From Prochlorococcus sp. AG-402-A21 (lineage in GTDB: Bacteria > Cyanobacteriota > Cyanobacteriia > PCC-6307 > Cyanobiaceae), in assembly GCA_003279655.1 (NCBI GenBank), contig QCHI01000009.1:1-58607 (forward strand): DNA of 58,607 nt, given 5' to 3'. The notes beneath the pieces are model-generated. The model was given only the letters and a program-made list of their open reading frames with translations, was not told the DNA's origin and did not search any database. The translations under genes and the position numbers were made by a program. Every line of letters begins with the position of its first letter. Positions within the stretch are counted from its first letter, which is position 1. This document shows, piece after piece, positions 33,745 to 42,299 of the stretch.

Positions 33745-34542
33745 TCAAAGCATAAAAGGCAATCTTTTACCTTCCTTATCAAGTAAACAGACAGTAAAGA
33801 ATAATCCGATAATATTAAATATCAATATAAATATTGAGACCTGATAGTTCAAAGACCCCTCAATTATGCTCATTCTAAGTGAATCAAGAATTTGATAGAT
33901 AAAATTCACATTTGTTATCCAAGAAAGTGAGCCCAAACTCTCTTTCATATAAAGTATTGGAGAAGTTAAAAAACACAACTGAAGAATAATAGGAACAAGC
34001 TGAGCAATATCGTTAAAGCGCACACTTATCAAACATACGATTACAGGAAACCAATATATGAAAATAAAAAGGTTTATAAATGGAATCAAAGAATAAATAA
34101 TAATATTAGTTAACAGAGAGAATTTTAAAAAAATAAATGCTAAAAGCACTAAAATAAAAGACTGAAAAAAAGTTTGTAATTGAAAGGACCATTCTTCTAA
34201 AGTATAAAAAATAGGCTTCAGATTCAAATTTTTTATATTTGAAGAATTATAAGCAAAAAGTTGTGGAGAATTCGCAATTGATGCACTTATTGTATTCCAA
34301 ATGACTAATCCAAATCCTAAATATATAAAATAAGTCGAAAAGTCTTTAACGGAAAAAACTGTTCCATAAACAATACCAAGAGTTCCTATAGAAAGTAAGT
34401 TAGAAAATCCAAGCCAAAAACTACCAAGAATTGTTTTTGCGAACCTAGCTCTTGATCTAGAGGTGGCCGTATACCACCATGCTCTTCGAGTTTTAAATGC
34501 AAATTTAAAACTATTCAATAAAATTTTGACTGTAATAATCAT
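33745..34542 (-). CDS. ABC-2 type polysaccharide exporter permease (Wzm/KpsM-like)
   Basis: The 265-residue membrane protein has six predicted helices and the ABC2 permease pattern: an amphipathic start (WWYTATSRSRARFAKTILGSFWLG), a central FIYWFPVIVCLISVRFNDIAQLVPIILQ block (shortened) and LTSPILYMKESL near the end. These match permeases that move O-antigen or capsule across the inner membrane. It overlaps the upstream ATPase gene by 32 bases and forms the exporter with it. It is the last gene of a secA-ATPase-permease run. Confidence 0.9.
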   Translation of the reverse strand: MIITVKILLNSFKFAFKTRRAWWYTATSRSRARFAKTILGSFWLGFSNLLSIGTLGIVYGTVFSVKDFSTYFIYLGFGLVIWNTISASIANSPQLFAYNSSNIKNLNLKPIFYTLEEWSFQLQTFFQSFILVLLAFIFLKFSLLTNIIIYSLIPFINLFIFIYWFPVIVCLISVRFNDIAQLVPIILQLCFLTSPILYMKESLGSLSWITNVNFIYQILDSLRMSIIEGSLNYQVSIFILIFNIIGLFFTVCLLDKEGKRLPFML

Positions 34543-35893
34543 GGGTATGATAATAATTCAAAGCAGCATCCAAAGGACCATCGAATGCGATAGATCCATG
34601 ACTAAATACGATACCCCTATCACAAAACTGTTTTAATAATCCTTCAGAATGACTAGCAAGAAATAGAGTTGCTGCCGATTCCATAAATTGTTTCATTCTA
34701 TCCTCAGCTCGATCAAAAAAATCAGCATCTCCTGTTCCAAATCCCTCATCTATCGCCAGGCATTCATGTGGACTTGAAGTCAAAATTGAAAAAATTAATC
34801 TCGCTGACATCCCTTCACTATAGGTTTTGATTGGTAAAGATATGTAAGAACCTAAACCAGAAAAATCTATTATTTCTTGTAAGAAAGAGTCAAAACCAAC
34901 TAAACTATGGTGATTAAGAAGATAGTGAGCTTTACAAGCATCAATTCCAGAAAGTTCAGAGCTTGTCAAAAAAGTTTTTTGAAGCATAGGATATACATCT
35001 ACTGAGATTTTAATATTCCCTCTTGTCGGTAAATAAATACCAGAAATTAACCTTAAAAAACTACTTTTACCAGAACCATTATGACCAATCAGTCCTACTC
35101 TTTCTCCTTTCATAATAGTTAAGTTAATCTTATTTAAAGCAATAACATTGGTTCCAGATTTAGATTGCTTTAATTTTCCACCAGTAATATTAATAACCTT
35201 TGTTGCGAATCTTTTTGAAAGAGATCTATTTTCAGCAGAATAAATGGGAATTGATAATGAGGTCTCTTTAATTTCAATTGCTGGCTGAGTAAGTATTTTT
35301 ATAGCAGAGCCAGTAAATGATCTAATAACTTTGTTTACATCCTCAAGTGATACTTTCTTGTTAGTTACAGTACTAAGAAAATTAGATCCTCTAATTAATA
35401 TATTTCCTGCAATCCAAGGAGAAATTGAATCAGGTTTATATAAATTAACTAGAGAAATACTTTTACTTATTTGATTAGTAAATATTTCTGCAGCAGAAAG
35501 TTTATTTTCAAGTATCTCCTTATCTTTAGCTTCTTGTTCTAGTTGGATTGACAAATATTTATCAGCAGAGAATAATAAGTTATATACAAAATCAGAAATA
35601 TTATATTCTGGATTTTCAACCATTTTCAGCCAATAGTTTAAACTATCAAAATCAGCTTTTCTATTAAAAAGATTTAAATATACTTTGTTAATCTTAAACT
35701 CAATAGATTTATCTGAAGGAATAGATTTAATATATTCTTCTTGTCTAGAAAACTCATTAGATATATCTTTCAAAGTTAATAAATTCTTCAACTGTGAAAG
35801 CCAATAATTTTTGCCTGAAGGGTCTGCAGGCCTACCAAAATAAGCTAAATATAATTTTTGTAAGTCAGTAGAACCAACATTTCTCATTATCAA
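34511..35893 (-). CDS. Polysaccharide ABC exporter ATPase (Wzt/KpsT-like) with N-terminal DUF4214-type module
   Basis: The 460-residue protein has two parts. Residues about 10-112 are two DUF4214-like repeats (LYLAYFGRPADPSGKNYWL and VYLNLFNRKADFDSLNYWL), followed by a helical linker to about 200. Residues about 205-460 are the ATPase: Walker A GHNGSGKSS (270-278), signature YSEGM (358-362), Walker B ECLAIDEGFG (377-386) and the switch His in FLASHSEG. This is the KpsT/Wzt subfamily. The usual C-terminal carbohydrate-binding domain of Wzt is absent; a surface-protein module sits at the N-terminus instead. The same N-terminal region, with linker, resembles residues 1-184 of the S-layer-like protein at 46903-51021. 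The fusion is continuous, with no frameshift. Confidence 0.9.
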   Translation of the reverse strand: MIMRNVGSTDLQKLYLAYFGRPADPSGKNYWLSQLKNLLTLKDISNEFSRQEEYIKSIPSDKSIEFKINKVYLNLFNRKADFDSLNYWLKMVENPEYNISDFVYNLLFSADKYLSIQLEQEAKDKEILENKLSAAEIFTNQISKSISLVNLYKPDSISPWIAGNILIRGSNFLSTVTNKKVSLEDVNKVIRSFTGSAIKILTQPAIEIKETSLSIPIYSAENRSLSKRFATKVINITGGKLKQSKSGTNVIALNKINLTIMKGERVGLIGHNGSGKSSFLRLISGIYLPTRGNIKISVDVYPMLQKTFLTSSELSGIDACKAHYLLNHHSLVGFDSFLQEIIDFSGLGSYISLPIKTYSEGMSARLIFSILTSSPHECLAIDEGFGTGDADFFDRAEDRMKQFMESAATLFLASHSEGLLKQFCDRGIVFSHGSIAFDGPLDAALNYYHTHDYYSQNFIE

Positions 35894-35907
35894 GATAAAT
35901 TAGTAAT

Positions 35908-38742
35908 TTATACTTCTACTTTCTTTTGAGCTGGTTGAAACATGAACATAGAGTAAATTACATTTCTTCTCATATTTATCATCATGTCTAAAAACATGTC
36001 GTAGCCCTCATTTTTATATTCAATCAAAGGATCTTTCTGACCATACCCTCTTAATCCTACAGATTCTCTTAAAGAATCCATAGACTGTAAATGCTCTCTC
36101 CAAAGGGTATCTAATTGTTGAAGAATAAAAAACCTCTCAGCCTCTCTCATTATTCCAGGATGTGATTGCTCTACTTGAGCTTCTTTCAAATCATAGGCAT
36201 TTCTCAATTGCTCTTTGAGAAAATCTTTTAGCTCATCTTTATTTAATTGATTTAAATCTTCAGGCGTTAGATCCTCTAACAAATAAACAAATTCCTTTAC
36301 TTTAGATACTAAATTGGTTAAATCCCATTCCTCGGGTGGTAAATCTTCATTTACATAAGCTTCTACTATTTCCTCCATTGTTCTCTGACCATAACCAATA
36401 ACTTGCTGTTTTAATTCTCTTCCATCTAAAACTCTTCTCCTCTCTGAATAAACTGCTTTTCGTTGATTATTCATTACTTCGTCATATTCAAAGATTTGTT
36501 TTCTAATATCGTAATAGTAGGTTTCTACTTTTTTTTGTGCTCCCTCTAAAGACCTAGTAAGCATTCCAGACTCAATAGGCATATCTTCCTCCACTCTGAA
36601 AGCATTCATGAGGCCTGCAACTCTATCTCCACCAAAAATACGAAGTAGATTATCTTCTAAGGATAAAAAGAAACGTGTGCTTCCTAAATCACCCTGACGA
36701 CCAGCCCTACCTCTTAATTGATTATCCACCCTCCTTGATTCGTGACGTTCAGTTCCAATTACATGTAATCCGCCAACTTCACGAACATTAGTTTCTTCTC
36801 GACAAAGGATGCCTTCATATTCTTCTTTTATAAGTTGTATGGCAATCCTTAACTCCTCAATATTTTTATCATTAGTTGGTGTTTTTTCAGCAGCAGTAGC
36901 AATGTAATCATCCAATTCAATCGAACTCAAAGCACGATCACCCCACTCTTTGACTAACTTTGAAGCTAGAGAGACTAACTTTTTATCAGTTTCATCGTTC
37001 AGTTGAACTGGAAAAATATTCTTCAAAGATATTGATTGATCATTTTTGGAACTTTTTGAGACAGATTGCTGATCATCCTTAAACCCAGTTACCTTGGATT
37101 GCCTCTGTAAAGGTATAGGTGGTTTATGACCCTCCTCAGGTTTAACTAAACGCAAACTAAGAATTTCTTTGATTTTCAATCTAGCCATGTAATCACTGTT
37201 ACCGCCTAGAATTATGTCGGTTCCTCTGCCAGCCATATTGGTGGCAATTGTTACTGCACCTGCTCGTCCTGCCTGAGCAACTATCTCTGCCTCTCTCTCA
37301 ACATTTTCAGGTTTAGCATTCAATAAATTATGTGGTATTTCTTGCTCAGCAAGAAGTGCACTCAATAACTCACTCTTCTCAACACTTGTTGTACCAACAA
37401 GCACTGGTCTTCCTTGTTTATGTATTTCAGCTGTTTCTTTTGCTACAGCTCTCCATTTCCCTGACTCTGTTTTAAAAACTTGATCCACCCAGTCCTCTCT
37501 TGCAACTTTCCGATTAGTAGGAATAACGGTCGTTTGCAACTTATATGTTTTTTCAAATTCAACTTCTTCTGTTTTTGCAGTCCCTGTCATTCCTGATAGT
37601 CGGGGATAAAGAAGAAAAAAATTCTGATATGTAATAGAAGCTAAGGTTTGTGTCTCAGGCTGAATAGGGATATTTTCTTTAGCTTCAATTGCTTGATGTT
37701 GCCCATCACTCCAACGTCTTCCAGGCATAACTCTGCCAGTAAATTCATCGACAATTACTGCTTCGTCATCTCGAACTATATAGTTTACGTCTTTAATAAA
37801 AAGCTCTTTCGCCTTTAGTGCATTAGTAACGTAATGAGCCCAAGGATCTTTAGGATCAAATAGATCTTTTACATTTAAAAGCTCTTCAGTTTTAGCAAAA
37901 CCTTCATCAGTCAGAATACAGCTTCTTTGTTTCTCATCTACCTCATAATCTCCCTCAGGATCAATACCATCTTTACTCACATCTAATGACCGTTTCAAAT
38001 TCGCAACAACTGCTGCTACTTTTTGGTATTTTTCTTGAGGTCTTTCAACTTGACCAGAAATAATTAATGGTGTTCTTGCTTCATCGATCAAGATTGAATC
38101 GACTTCATCAATAACACAAAACTGAAAATCTCTTTGAACAATCTCAGATTTATCGGCCGCCATATTATCTCGCAAATAATCAAATCCCAACTCTGAGTTA
38201 GTTGCGTAAGTGATATCGCATTCATAATTCTTCTTTCTTTCCTGAGGGGACATTGATTGTTGAACCAAGCCAACACTTAAACCAAGAAAGCGGTGGATTT
38301 GTCCCATCCATTCCGCATCTCTCCTTGCTAGATAATCATTGACGGTAACTACATGTACTCCTTTTCCTGTTAATGCATTTAGATAGCTCGGCAAAGTAGC
38401 AACTAATGTCTTGCCTTCCCCAGTTTTCATTTCAGCGATTTGACCTTCATGCAAGACCATCCCCCCAATCAACTGAACGTCGAAATGTCTCATACCTAAC
38501 ACTCTTCTTGACGCCTCCCTGACCACAGCAAAAGCCTCAGGCAATAGATCATCTAACAACTCAAGTTCAGAATTTCTTTTGTTTATTTTGTCAAATCTCA
38601 ACCTAAATTCAGACGTTTTTGTTCTAAGTTCCTCATCAGTTAATAGCTTAACGTCGTCCTCCAAGATATTAATATCAGGAATAATGTTATAAAAGGATTT
38701 AAGCTTTCTAGCACTTGGATCACCAAATAATTTTCCAAGCAT
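35908..38742 (-). CDS. secA: Preprotein translocase ATPase SecA
   Basis: SecA is the motor that drives unfolded proteins through SecYEG. The 944-residue protein has Walker [15 protein letters not shown], the DEAD-type [18 protein letters not shown], the helicase part ([46 protein letters not shown]) and the C-terminal helical scaffold with [31 protein letters not shown] (in part). It ends [12 protein letters not shown] without the zinc-binding tail, as in other cyanobacteria. The exporter ATPase gene starts 14 bases after its stop on the same strand. It is a core gene in the middle of the surface-polysaccharide region. Confidence 0.97.
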   Translation of the reverse strand: MLGKLFGDPSARKLKSFYNIIPDINILEDDVKLLTDEELRTKTSEFRLRFDKINKRNSELELLDDLLPEAFAVVREASRRVLGMRHFDVQLIGGMVLHEGQIAEMKTGEGKTLVATLPSYLNALTGKGVHVVTVNDYLARRDAEWMGQIHRFLGLSVGLVQQSMSPQERKKNYECDITYATNSELGFDYLRDNMAADKSEIVQRDFQFCVIDEVDSILIDEARTPLIISGQVERPQEKYQKVAAVVANLKRSLDVSKDGIDPEGDYEVDEKQRSCILTDEGFAKTEELLNVKDLFDPKDPWAHYVTNALKAKELFIKDVNYIVRDDEAVIVDEFTGRVMPGRRWSDGQHQAIEAKENIPIQPETQTLASITYQNFFLLYPRLSGMTGTAKTEEVEFEKTYKLQTTVIPTNRKVAREDWVDQVFKTESGKWRAVAKETAEIHKQGRPVLVGTTSVEKSELLSALLAEQEIPHNLLNAKPENVEREAEIVAQAGRAGAVTIATNMAGRGTDIILGGNSDYMARLKIKEILSLRLVKPEEGHKPPIPLQRQSKVTGFKDDQQSVSKSSKNDQSISLKNIFPVQLNDETDKKLVSLASKLVKEWGDRALSSIELDDYIATAAEKTPTNDKNIEELRIAIQLIKEEYEGILCREETNVREVGGLHVIGTERHESRRVDNQLRGRAGRQGDLGSTRFFLSLEDNLLRIFGGDRVAGLMNAFRVEEDMPIESGMLTRSLEGAQKKVETYYYDIRKQIFEYDEVMNNQRKAVYSERRRVLDGRELKQQVIGYGQRTMEEIVEAYVNEDLPPEEWDLTNLVSKVKEFVYLLEDLTPEDLNQLNKDELKDFLKEQLRNAYDLKEAQVEQSHPGIMREAERFFILQQLDTLWREHLQSMDSLRESVGLRGYGQKDPLIEYKNEGYDMFLDMMINMRRNVIYSMFMFQPAQKKVEV

Positions 38743-38947
38743 ATCGGTTTAACATGAAAATCTACTATATTTTATATTATAATAAACAACATCGAAGCCG
38801 ATTTAAATCAAATTCCATATATGGAGAGAATTAATTATATTTAATCAATAGTATCTATAATTTATCTCACAAAAATCAAAAACAATATTTAAGAATTTGG
38901 TAGGTGATAAAGTATAGTGTTGTCCTTATAGAATTCAGGAAGTTTTT

Positions 38948-40000
38948 GTGAAGTCTGGCCAGATAGCTCTTATCACTGGTATTACTGGACAAGATGGCAG
39001 TTACCTAGCAGAGTTACTACTTGAGAAAGGATATGAAGTACATGGGATAATTCGACGTTCCAGTACACCAAACACACAAAGGTTAGATTCAGTAAAAAAT
39101 ATTCAACGAATCAAACTTCATTTTGGAGATCTAACTGATTCTTTAAGTATAAATAAAATCATTAAAGAAATAAGACCTAATGAAATATATAATTTAGGAG
39201 CTCAAAGTCATGTTGCAGTAAGTTTTGACGAACCTGAATATACAGCACAAACAGATGCATTAGGTGCTTTAAGAATTCTTGAAGCAGTCAGGATGAATGG
39301 TTTACAAAATATAACTAAAGTTTATCAAGCGAGTACAAGTGAATTATTCGGAAAGATCACTGAAAGTCCTCAAAATGAACTAACTACTTTTTACCCGAGA
39401 AGTCCATACGGAGTTGCCAAACTTTATGCATATTGGATAACTATTAACTATCGAGAATCTTATGGGATTTATGCATGCAATGGGATATTATTTAACCATG
39501 AATCTCCTAAAAGAGAAGAAAGTTTTGTAACTAGAAAAATAACTAAAGCACTAACGAGAATAGATGCAAACTTACAAAAATGTGTTTATCTTGGGAATTT
39601 AGATGCAAAAAGAGATTGGGGACATGCTAAAGATTATGTTGAAATGCAATGGAGAATGTTGCAACAAGATGAGCCTGAAGATTTTGTTATTGCAACCGGA
39701 AGACAATGTTCAGTAAGAGACTTTATTAATCTGGCAATTAAAGAATTGGGATGGGGTGAATTAATCTGGAAGGGCAAAGGCAGTGAAGAAATTGGAATCA
39801 GATCAGATACTAATGAAACAGTTATTAAAGTAAGTTCAGAATTTTATCGACCTGCAGAGGTTGAAACTCTTTTAGGAAATCCTCAAAAAGCATCAGATAA
39901 ATTAGGATGGAAGCCAACTTCATCACTTGAAGAATTAGTAGCTGAGATGATTGAAGAGGACAAAAAAATTACGAAAAACGAATTATTATTAAATAATTAA
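38948..40000 (+). CDS. gmd: GDP-mannose 4,6-dehydratase
   Basis: Gmd turns GDP-mannose into GDP-4-keto-6-deoxymannose, the branch point to GDP-fucose, GDP-rhamnose and GDP-perosamine. The 350-residue extended SDR has the NAD(P) motif [20 protein letters not shown], the catalytic set in STSELFG (Thr/Ser) and YGVAK (Tyr, Lys), the Gmd marker [16 protein letters not shown], and the late [18 protein letters not shown]. The start is GTG at 38948 with an AGGAAG site about 7 bases upstream. It is divergent from secA across about 205 bases. The following metalloprotease gene starts 18 bases after its stop. Confidence 0.95.
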   Translation: MKSGQIALITGITGQDGSYLAELLLEKGYEVHGIIRRSSTPNTQRLDSVKNIQRIKLHFGDLTDSLSINKIIKEIRPNEIYNLGAQSHVAVSFDEPEYTAQTDALGALRILEAVRMNGLQNITKVYQASTSELFGKITESPQNELTTFYPRSPYGVAKLYAYWITINYRESYGIYACNGILFNHESPKREESFVTRKITKALTRIDANLQKCVYLGNLDAKRDWGHAKDYVEMQWRMLQQDEPEDFVIATGRQCSVRDFINLAIKELGWGELIWKGKGSEEIGIRSDTNETVIKVSSEFYRPAEVETLLGNPQKASDKLGWKPTSSLEELVAEMIEEDKKITKNELLLNN

Positions 40001-40018
40001 ATAATAATATTCTACAAA

Positions 40019-41200
40019 ATGAGTTTAGTATTTAAAGACTTAATAAGTACTGAGTTCTGGAATCATTCTATTAACGCATTTGAAATATCGGAAAAGGAAA
40101 AAGTAAGTTACTATATTGCGACAAATACTGGTTGGGATAAAGTTAATGACTATTTAACAATTAATGATAATTTAATTGAAAACGAAGCAAGTATAATAAG
40201 TAATGGTCACTCTTCTCAAGAAATAGGATTTATTGTTGAATCTTTTACAAGGCTTGATGATCTGATTGATTTAGATTTTTACAGAAAAGATAATGATCAA
40301 GGTTCACTTATTGATATTTATTCTGTAAATTATTCTTCAAATTTTCAAGTCAATACTGTAGGTATGGCAATAGCCCAAACGACTAAAAATGGATCATGGT
40401 GGGATATCTTGTGGAAAGAAGAAGCCAAATCAGATTCTTCTTTAACTCCATTCGAAGAATATATAATTATTCATGAAATTGGACATGCACTTGGTTTATC
40501 TCATCCGAAAGAAGATCCATTTAATAAAAATTGGAATTCTAAGGATACAATCATGTCTTACAATAAAAGTCCAGAAGGTTGGAATGACTGGTTTTCACCT
40601 TTAGACATCCAAGCGCTTCAGTTTATGTGGGGGGTTGAGGATGATGGAAAATATTTATCTATTGAAGATTATAGTTATAATGTTGAATATAAAACAAACA
40701 AAGAAGAAACTTATAAACTCATTACAGAGTCAAAAAATCATGATATTTCACAGGTAGAAGAAATACGATTTATTGATGTAATAGTAAATGTTGAAAAAGA
40801 TATAAAAAACACATTTGAATTAGTAAATCACAAAGATGCTATTACAGGCAAAGTATTTAGATTATATAAAAGTGCATTTAATCGTTTTCCAGACAATGAG
40901 GGTCTAGATTACTGGATAAATTCAATAAAAAAAGGAAAGAATACATACGAAATAGCATGCAATTCTTTTATTGTTTCAAAAGAATTTTTGGAGACGTACG
41001 GGAATACGATTGAAAATGAAGAATTTGTTGAAAGCTTATATAATAATATATTTACTCGTTCTTCCGATCAGGTTGGATTCAATTATTGGCTTGAAGAACT
41101 AAATAGTGGATCTCTAACGAGAGGTGGTCTTTTATCAAGTTTTTCGGAGTCAGCTGAAAATAAATCACTTTTTTCCTCTCAGTTTGGATTGAGTGATTAA
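40019..41200 (+). CDS. Serralysin-like zinc metalloprotease with C-terminal DUF4214-type repeats
   Basis: The 393-residue protein has an N-terminal peptidase domain of the metzincin (M10 serralysin) type: zinc motif HEIGHALGLSHP (152-163), Met-turn DTIMSYNKS (176-184), then the serralysin-typical SPLDIQALQFMWG. No signal peptide and no propeptide cysteine are visible. RTX nonapeptide repeats, usual in serralysins, are absent. Instead residues about 276-393 hold two DUF4214-like repeats (VFRLYKSAFNRFPDNEGLDYW and LYNNIFTRSSDQVGFNYW), the same kind as in the S-layer-like protein and the exporter ATPase. The lack of an N-terminal signal and the type I secretion operon just downstream suggest it leaves the cell by that route. 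Confidence 0.9.
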   Translation: MSLVFKDLISTEFWNHSINAFEISEKEKVSYYIATNTGWDKVNDYLTINDNLIENEASIISNGHSSQEIGFIVESFTRLDDLIDLDFYRKDNDQGSLIDIYSVNYSSNFQVNTVGMAIAQTTKNGSWWDILWKEEAKSDSSLTPFEEYIIIHEIGHALGLSHPKEDPFNKNWNSKDTIMSYNKSPEGWNDWFSPLDIQALQFMWGVEDDGKYLSIEDYSYNVEYKTNKEETYKLITESKNHDISQVEEIRFIDVIVNVEKDIKNTFELVNHKDAITGKVFRLYKSAFNRFPDNEGLDYWINSIKKGKNTYEIACNSFIVSKEFLETYGNTIENEEFVESLYNNIFTRSSDQVGFNYWLEELNSGSLTRGGLLSSFSESAENKSLFSSQFGLSD

Positions 41201-41279
41201 ATAGCAAGAACTTAGAAGTATCAAGTATTTCATCTGGCGGGTTAAATGTAATATATATTCAGAATTGCTGCTCTCAAAA

Positions 41280-41288
41280 TGCTATAAT
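41280..41288 (+). promoter_or_regulatory. Extended -10 promoter for the secretion operon
   Basis: The sequence TGcTATAAT at 41280-41288 is a perfect extended -10 element. Transcription from about 41295 would give a leader of roughly 25 bases before the ATG at 41319. No good -35 is visible, as expected for extended -10 promoters. This would make the four-gene secretion operon independent of the upstream gmd-protease unit. Confidence 0.6.
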
Positions 41289-41318
41289 GGATTCAGTTTT
41301 TAAATTAACCTGTACCAA

Positions 41319-41516
41319 ATGCCAACTATTAATATCGACGGTAAAGATTATGATTCTGACAAATTAAATGAAAAAGCTAAAGGCCAATTAGCAAGCATTC
41401 AATTTGTAAGAGGTGAATTAAACCGATTGCAGGCTCAAATTGCAGCGCTTAAAACAGCAGAACTTTCATACATTAGTGTACTTAAGACTGAATTAGAAAA
41501 TTCAAGTAGTTCATAG
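41319..41516 (+). CDS. DUF6447-like small protein
   Basis: The 65-residue protein begins with a short beta-like segment (MPTINIDGKDYDSDKLNEKA), followed by one long helix with coiled-coil character (SIQFVRGELNRLQAQIAALKTAEL). It resembles the DUF6447 family of small bacterial proteins whose genes often lie near surface-protein secretion or polysaccharide genes; I base this on memory of the family. It has no signal peptide. It is the first gene after the promoter at 41280 and lies 39 bases before the parvulin gene. A chaperone or adaptor role is possible but unproven. Confidence 0.75.
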   Translation: MPTINIDGKDYDSDKLNEKAKGQLASIQFVRGELNRLQAQIAALKTAELSYISVLKTELENSSSS

Positions 41517-41555
41517 ATCAAGATTAAATTACAATCATCATAAGGCTTAAAGTAT

Positions 41556-42299
41556 ATGGATATATTGTCTCTTTCAAAAATAGATCTAATAAAGTCACTT
41601 CATAAAAATAATTTACTCAAACAATTTATCAAGTCTGATATATCTGATAAAGAGATATCGAATGTTAAGCTGAGTGATAGCGACTTCAAAAAACAAAAGG
41701 AAAATTTCTTTAGAACTTACAATATAAATAATGAACAGGATAAAGAGAATTTTTTTAAAAAAAATTCAATAACAGAAAAGCAATTGTTCCAAAAAATCAC
41801 TGCTCAGGCACAATTAAGAACTTATCTAATACAAAACTTCAAAGCAAAAGCTGAGAGTAGATTTATTGATAGAAAGTTATACCTTGACAGTGTAATTTAT
41901 AGCCTGATCAGAGTTAAAGATCCTCATAAGGCGAATGAATTATATATGCAAATATATGAAAAAGAATCTAATTTTGTTGAATTAGCGCACCATTCAGAAG
42001 GACCTGAAAAATCCACCAAAGGCTTAGTCGGTCCTACCGCTCTAAACCAGGCAGATCCGGCTTTAGTTGAAATACTTCGCTCACTAAAACCAGGTGAAGT
42101 TCATGAGCCAATTAGAGTGAATGAATGGTTCTTAATAGTGCAATTAGAACAATATTTTCCTGCTCAATTAGATGCTCAAATTGAGATAAAAATGATGATG
42201 GAATTGTTTGATATATGGCTTGAAGAAAAGTCATCTAAGATAGTAAAAGATGTTGTTGAGAAAATTAATTCTATGAACACAGAGGTTCCAGTCTCATGA
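41556..42299 (+). CDS. PpiC/parvulin-type peptidylprolyl isomerase, cytoplasmic
   Basis: The 247-residue protein has an N-terminal SurA-like helical part (about 1-100) and a C-terminal parvulin domain (about 110-205: YSLIRVKDPHKANELY, FVELAHHSEGPEKSTKGLVGP, LKPGEVHEPIRVNEWFLIVQLE), followed by a helical end. It has no signal peptide, unlike SurA or PrsA, so it should act inside the cell. It overlaps the type I exporter gene by 4 bases (ATGA). A fold-delaying or delivery role for large RTX substrates is a reasonable inference. Confidence 0.88.
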   Translation: MDILSLSKIDLIKSLHKNNLLKQFIKSDISDKEISNVKLSDSDFKKQKENFFRTYNINNEQDKENFFKKNSITEKQLFQKITAQAQLRTYLIQNFKAKAESRFIDRKLYLDSVIYSLIRVKDPHKANELYMQIYEKESNFVELAHHSEGPEKSTKGLVGPTALNQADPALVEILRSLKPGEVHEPIRVNEWFLIVQLEQYFPAQLDAQIEIKMMMELFDIWLEEKSSKIVKDVVEKINSMNTEVPVS

